A stretch of DNA of 55,786 nt from Gammaproteobacteria bacterium (GTDB taxonomy: Bacteria > Pseudomonadota > Gammaproteobacteria > Xanthomonadales > SZUA-36): positions 1-55,786 of the forward strand of contig JAUIBE010000015.1 of NCBI GenBank assembly GCA_030428105.1, in the 5' to 3' direction. Numbering within the stretch: position 1 is the first letter of the stretch; every line of letters starts with the position of its first letter. The position numbers and the translations under genes are program-made. Below the pieces are notes generated by a model, which made no database searches, was not told the DNA's origin, and worked only from the letters and a program-made list of their open reading frames with translations. Shown one piece after another: positions 52,817 to 55,786 of the stretch.

Positions 52817-55786
52817 ATGGCACCCGCATCTGTTCGTTCGACGATAGCCAACTTTTCAAGCAACTTCTTTTCACACTTCCGCGCGAACAAGCGTGCACAC
52901 GGGGACACCGGGGGCCTTCGAGCCCGGGCCCTGACCGCACTGGCGGCCATCGCGTTTGCAATCGCCCCCCTTTCGGCGCTTGCCAACCTCACCATTCTCA
53001 GCGTTACGGTCGACCCGAACCCGGTTACGGTTCCAGGTGGCGGCACAACTGTTGATATCACGGTGGAAGTGGAGCTGGTCGACAATGACCCCAATTTCAA
53101 CAACGCCGATTGGAACTTCACCAACATTACCCTGCAGATGGCGGGGGAATCAGACATCGAGATCGTTTGTGCCGAAGAACCGAACTTCAATAACAATGTA
53201 GGCACCGAAACCTACGAGTTCAGCAATGTGGCGATTCCGGGTGGCATCGCCGAGGGTGACTGGACCGTCCGCGTTCGCGTTTTCGACGACTTCTTTTTTG
53301 AGCCGGACAACTGCAGCAGCACGCCTGATGCAAATGACGACGAGGACAGTTCGACCTTGCTGACAGTAGCGGGTCCCGCCCTGCAGCTCACCAAGACCGG
53401 CTCCGGTCCCTTTGCCGACTACAATGCGGCCGGCCAGACCCTTAATTACAATTTCGCGGTTGAGAATATCAGTGCTTCTCCGGTTCCGGGCCCGATCGTC
53501 ATTAACGACGACCTGACCGTGAACGAGACCTGTCCGGACCTGACCACCATCGGCAACTTTGATGCCAACCTCGACCCGGGCGAAATCGTGAATTGTAGCG
53601 CCAGCTACATCACCACCGCGGGTGATGTGACCAACGGTTACGTGGTCAACTGCGCCACCGCCTCCGGCGATGGCGGCGCCGCGACCTCGGCCGAAGCCTG
53701 CTCAACGCAAGGCTACGATCTCGATATTCGCTACGACCTGATGCTGTGTATCGACGGTAGCGGAAGTATTTCAGGCACAGACTTCACCCTGCAGCTCGAC
53801 GGTACGCATGCCGGCCTGGATTCGGCCCTGTCACCCGACTTCCTGGATAGCTCGGTGCGCGTAACCGTCATCCAGTACAGCGACACGGTGCAGATTGAAG
53901 TTGGCCCAACCATTATCGACAGCCAGGCAACCCTGGATGCTTTCGGTACGGACATTTCCAACATCAGCCAGATTGACTCATCCACCAACACCGGTGGTTG
54001 TATTGAGGCCGCCTACCTGGTCTCCTGCCCGGCTGCAGCGATTCCGGGCGGTACCTGCCCTGACGACCAAACCCGCCGCATCATCGACCTTTCAACTGAT
54101 GGTGTAGCAAACGTCGACTCCTGCGGTGCAGGCAGCGGCCCCGCGTGTGCCTTGCAGCGCGCGCAGGAAGCGCAGGCCATTGGTATCGACGTGGGCAACG
54201 CCATTGGTGTTGGCGCGGTCAACCAGCAGAACCTGGAAGACGGTGTTTGGCCCCAGCCGGCCATCGTATTCACGCCTGATGGCGCGTGCGACCAGCCCAA
54301 CGAGTGTCCCGAAAGCGGTGACGAGGGCTTCGTGGTCCTGGTGGACGACTTCTCCGAGTACCAGCCGGCTATTGAAGCCAAGCTGATCGCAGAGATTTCC
54401 CAGGGCTTCCTGGTATTCAAGGACTTCAGCGATAACAACGCGGCTGCCGTGGATATCGCGTTTGAATGTGGCGGTAACGGCACCATTACGGTCATCGACG
54501 GCCAGGCCTCGGAGGGCGACCCCGCCGAGTTCCAGGTCAACGGTTACACGGCGCCCATTTCCTGTACCGCGACCGAGGTGAACGCCACGCTTCCGCCCGG
54601 CTACACCAAGGACGAAACCGACTGTGCAAACGTCGATATCGAAGCTGACCCGGACTGCACCATCGTTAATACGCTGAACTCGGGTAACTTCACGGTGACC
54701 AAGGACTTCAGCGACGACAGCCTGGCTTCCGTTTCCGTGAACGCGGTGTGCACCAGTGGCACCGTGACCAACAATCCGCAGAGCGCCTCTGAGGCCTCCC
54801 CGGCCGTGTTCATTGTCGAGGGCTTCACCCCGGGCGCAACCTGTACCGCCACGGAAGTGGTTCCGGCGGGATACACGGCCGACCAGACCGACTGTGCCGA
54901 CGGCGACCCGATTGATGGCTCCTGCCAGATCGTCAACACGCTGAACACCGGTAACTTCACGGTCACCAAGGACTTCAGTGACGACAGCGTGGCCTCGGTT
55001 TCAGTCACCGCGGTGTGCTCTAGCGGTACCGTCACCAACAACCCGCAGAACGCATCAGAAGCGTCGCCTGCGGTATTCAATGTTGAAGGCTTCACACCGG
55101 GCGCAACCTGTACCGCCACGGAGACGGTTCCGCCCGGCTACACCGCCGACCAGACCGATTGTGCCGACAACGATCCGATTAATGGCTCGTGCGAGATCGT
55201 CAACACGCTGAATGCCGGCTCCTTCACGGTGATCAAGGACTTCAGTGACGACAGCGTCGCGTCCGTATCGGTTACCGCAGTGTGCTCAAGCGGCACCGTG
55301 ACCAACAACCCGCAGAGCGCCTCCGAGGCGTCACCGGCGGTATTCAACGTTGAAGGTTTCGCGCCGGGCACCACGTGTACCGCCACGGAATCGGTTCCGG
55401 CTGGTTACACCGCCGACCAGACCGATTGTGCCGACAACGACCCGATCAATGGTTCCTGCCAGATCGTCAACACGCTGAACACTGGTAACTTCACGGTGAC
55501 CAAGGACTTCAGCGACGACAGCGTGGCTTCGGTTACGGTTAACGCGGTGTGCACCAGTGGCACCGTGACCAACAACCCGCAGAGTGCCTCCGAGGCTTCA
55601 CCGGCCGTGTTTACGGTTGAAGGCTTTACGCCAGGGGCGACCTGTACCGCCACGGAAGTGGTCCCGGCCGGCTACACCGCCGACCAGACCGACTGCGCCG
55701 ATGGCGATCCGATTGATGGATCCTGCGGAATCGTGAATACGCTCAACACGGGCAACTTCACCGTGACCAAGGACTTCAGCGACGAC
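52817..55786 (+). CDS. Giant secreted repeat protein with VWA domain (3' end beyond window)
   Basis: At least 990 codons, open to the window edge. A long N-region with signal peptide ends SALA-N (about residue 56). Residues about 57-185 form a beta-rich domain, and about 188-300 a DUF11-like domain (LQLTKTGSGPFADYNAAGQTLNYNFAVENIS). A VWA/DUF1194-like domain at about 300-530 has the MIDAS DGSGSIS and LSTDGVANVD. From about 530 there is one diverged and then at least four full 89-residue repeats. Each full repeat has NFTVTKDFSDD, VCSSGTVTNN, TCTATE and GYTADQTDC, with four Cys. GGGGG lies before the ATG. It is probably a surface adhesin or matrix protein, though the anchor or secretion signal is not visible. 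Confidence 0.85.
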   Translation, partial: MAPASVRSTIANFSSNFFSHFRANKRAHGDTGGLRARALTALAAIAFAIAPLSALANLTILSVTVDPNPVTVPGGGTTVDITVEVELVDNDPNFNNADWNFTNITLQMAGESDIEIVCAEEPNFNNNVGTETYEFSNVAIPGGIAEGDWTVRVRVFDDFFFEPDNCSSTPDANDDEDSSTLLTVAGPALQLTKTGSGPFADYNAAGQTLNYNFAVENISASPVPGPIVINDDLTVNETCPDLTTIGNFDANLDPGEIVNCSASYITTAGDVTNGYVVNCATASGDGGAATSAEACSTQGYDLDIRYDLMLCIDGSGSISGTDFTLQLDGTHAGLDSALSPDFLDSSVRVTVIQYSDTVQIEVGPTIIDSQATLDAFGTDISNISQIDSSTNTGGCIEAAYLVSCPAAAIPGGTCPDDQTRRIIDLSTDGVANVDSCGAGSGPACALQRAQEAQAIGIDVGNAIGVGAVNQQNLEDGVWPQPAIVFTPDGACDQPNECPESGDEGFVVLVDDFSEYQPAIEAKLIAEISQGFLVFKDFSDNNAAAVDIAFECGGNGTITVIDGQASEGDPAEFQVNGYTAPISCTATEVNATLPPGYTKDETDCANVDIEADPDCTIVNTLNSGNFTVTKDFSDDSLASVSVNAVCTSGTVTNNPQSASEASPAVFIVEGFTPGATCTATEVVPAGYTADQTDCADGDPIDGSCQIVNTLNTGNFTVTKDFSDDSVASVSVTAVCSSGTVTNNPQNASEASPAVFNVEGFTPGATCTATETVPPGYTADQTDCADNDPINGSCEIVNTLNAGSFTVIKDFSDDSVASVSVTAVCSSGTVTNNPQSASEASPAVFNVEGFAPGTTCTATESVPAGYTADQTDCADNDPINGSCQIVNTLNTGNFTVTKDFSDDSVASVTVNAVCTSGTVTNNPQSASEASPAVFTVEGFTPGATCTATEVVPAGYTADQTDCADGDPIDGSCGIVNTLNTGNFTVTKDFSDD
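54686..55786 (+). repeat. Tandem 267-bp coding repeats (four full units and a partial fifth)
   Basis: Units start at 54686, 54953, 55220, 55487 and 55754, exactly 267 bases apart, encoding 89 residues each. The units are highly similar at the DNA level, so they arose by recent duplication or are homogenised by recombination. A diverged unit lies upstream at about 54395-54685. The repeat count beyond 55786 is unknown, and the array may continue far past the window. Confidence 0.92.

Overview
The window is a high-GC Gammaproteobacterium chromosome segment. Gene content suggests a heterotroph of the Xanthomonadales/Wenzhouxiangella/Chromatiales type. The evidence is the lptD-surA-pdxA-rsmA-apaG-apaH order, a TonB2-type energy-transduction cluster with DUF3450 and a TtpC-like ExbB, a birA-coaX-SPOR run, and many REP-like palindromes. 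The assignment is an inference from gene order and families, not a phylogeny.

Layout. Positions 1-122 are the 3' end of an IS110-family transposase lying against a REP-like sequence. An MFS transporter, a secreted S9 peptidase and an SDR oxidoreductase follow (188-4386). The complete TonB2-type operon reads leftwards from 9944 to 4735 from a visible promoter. Next are a 7TM inactive-transglutaminase protein and its glutamate-ligase-like ATP-grasp partner (10221-12719), an OPT oligopeptide transporter with a small membrane partner (12938-15224), two tandem SLC13-type permeases with TrkA_C domains, and a YyaL-type protein (16011-21763). lgt-thyA-folA (22110-24356) run rightwards into a leftward eight-gene run for outer-membrane biogenesis and housekeeping: DUF1579-like, lipoprotein aminopeptidase, lptD, surA, pdxA, rsmA, apaG, apaH (32695-24357). 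Then come msrB, a sodium-dependent transporter, VOC and DUF2007 genes, an LplT-PlsC fusion, a CNT nucleoside transporter, MATE, prfC, an M23 peptidase and sdaA (32815-45074). A fatty-acid-kinase-like fusion sits next to plsY, followed by birA-coaX-SPOR (45823-50580). A tRNA-Thr, a glycosyltransferase, an isoprenylcysteine methyltransferase-like protein and the first 990 codons of a giant repeat-rich secreted protein close the window.

The most unusual signal is a family of dispersed intergenic elements (about 100-300 bp, nine copies plus one partial). Each has long self-complementary outer arms whose sequence differs between copies. Each encloses two small hairpins whose stems vary by compensatory changes while both loops keep A-N-G-G-A or A-G-G-A. 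In five copies the second hairpin contains UACAGGGAUGU and in a sixth UACAAGGAUGU, both of which fit the CsrA/RsmA SELEX consensus RUACARGGAUGU from U2 onward. In the outer arms every transition-type mismatch I counted leaves G-U (never A-C) on the same element-sense strand, so selection appears to act on an RNA. I infer a mobile or amplified family of CsrA-binding RNA elements. A second, smaller palindrome family (loop TACTC) and Pseudomonas-like GTAGGAGC REPs share the same intergenic regions, and several gene stop codons lie inside such repeats.
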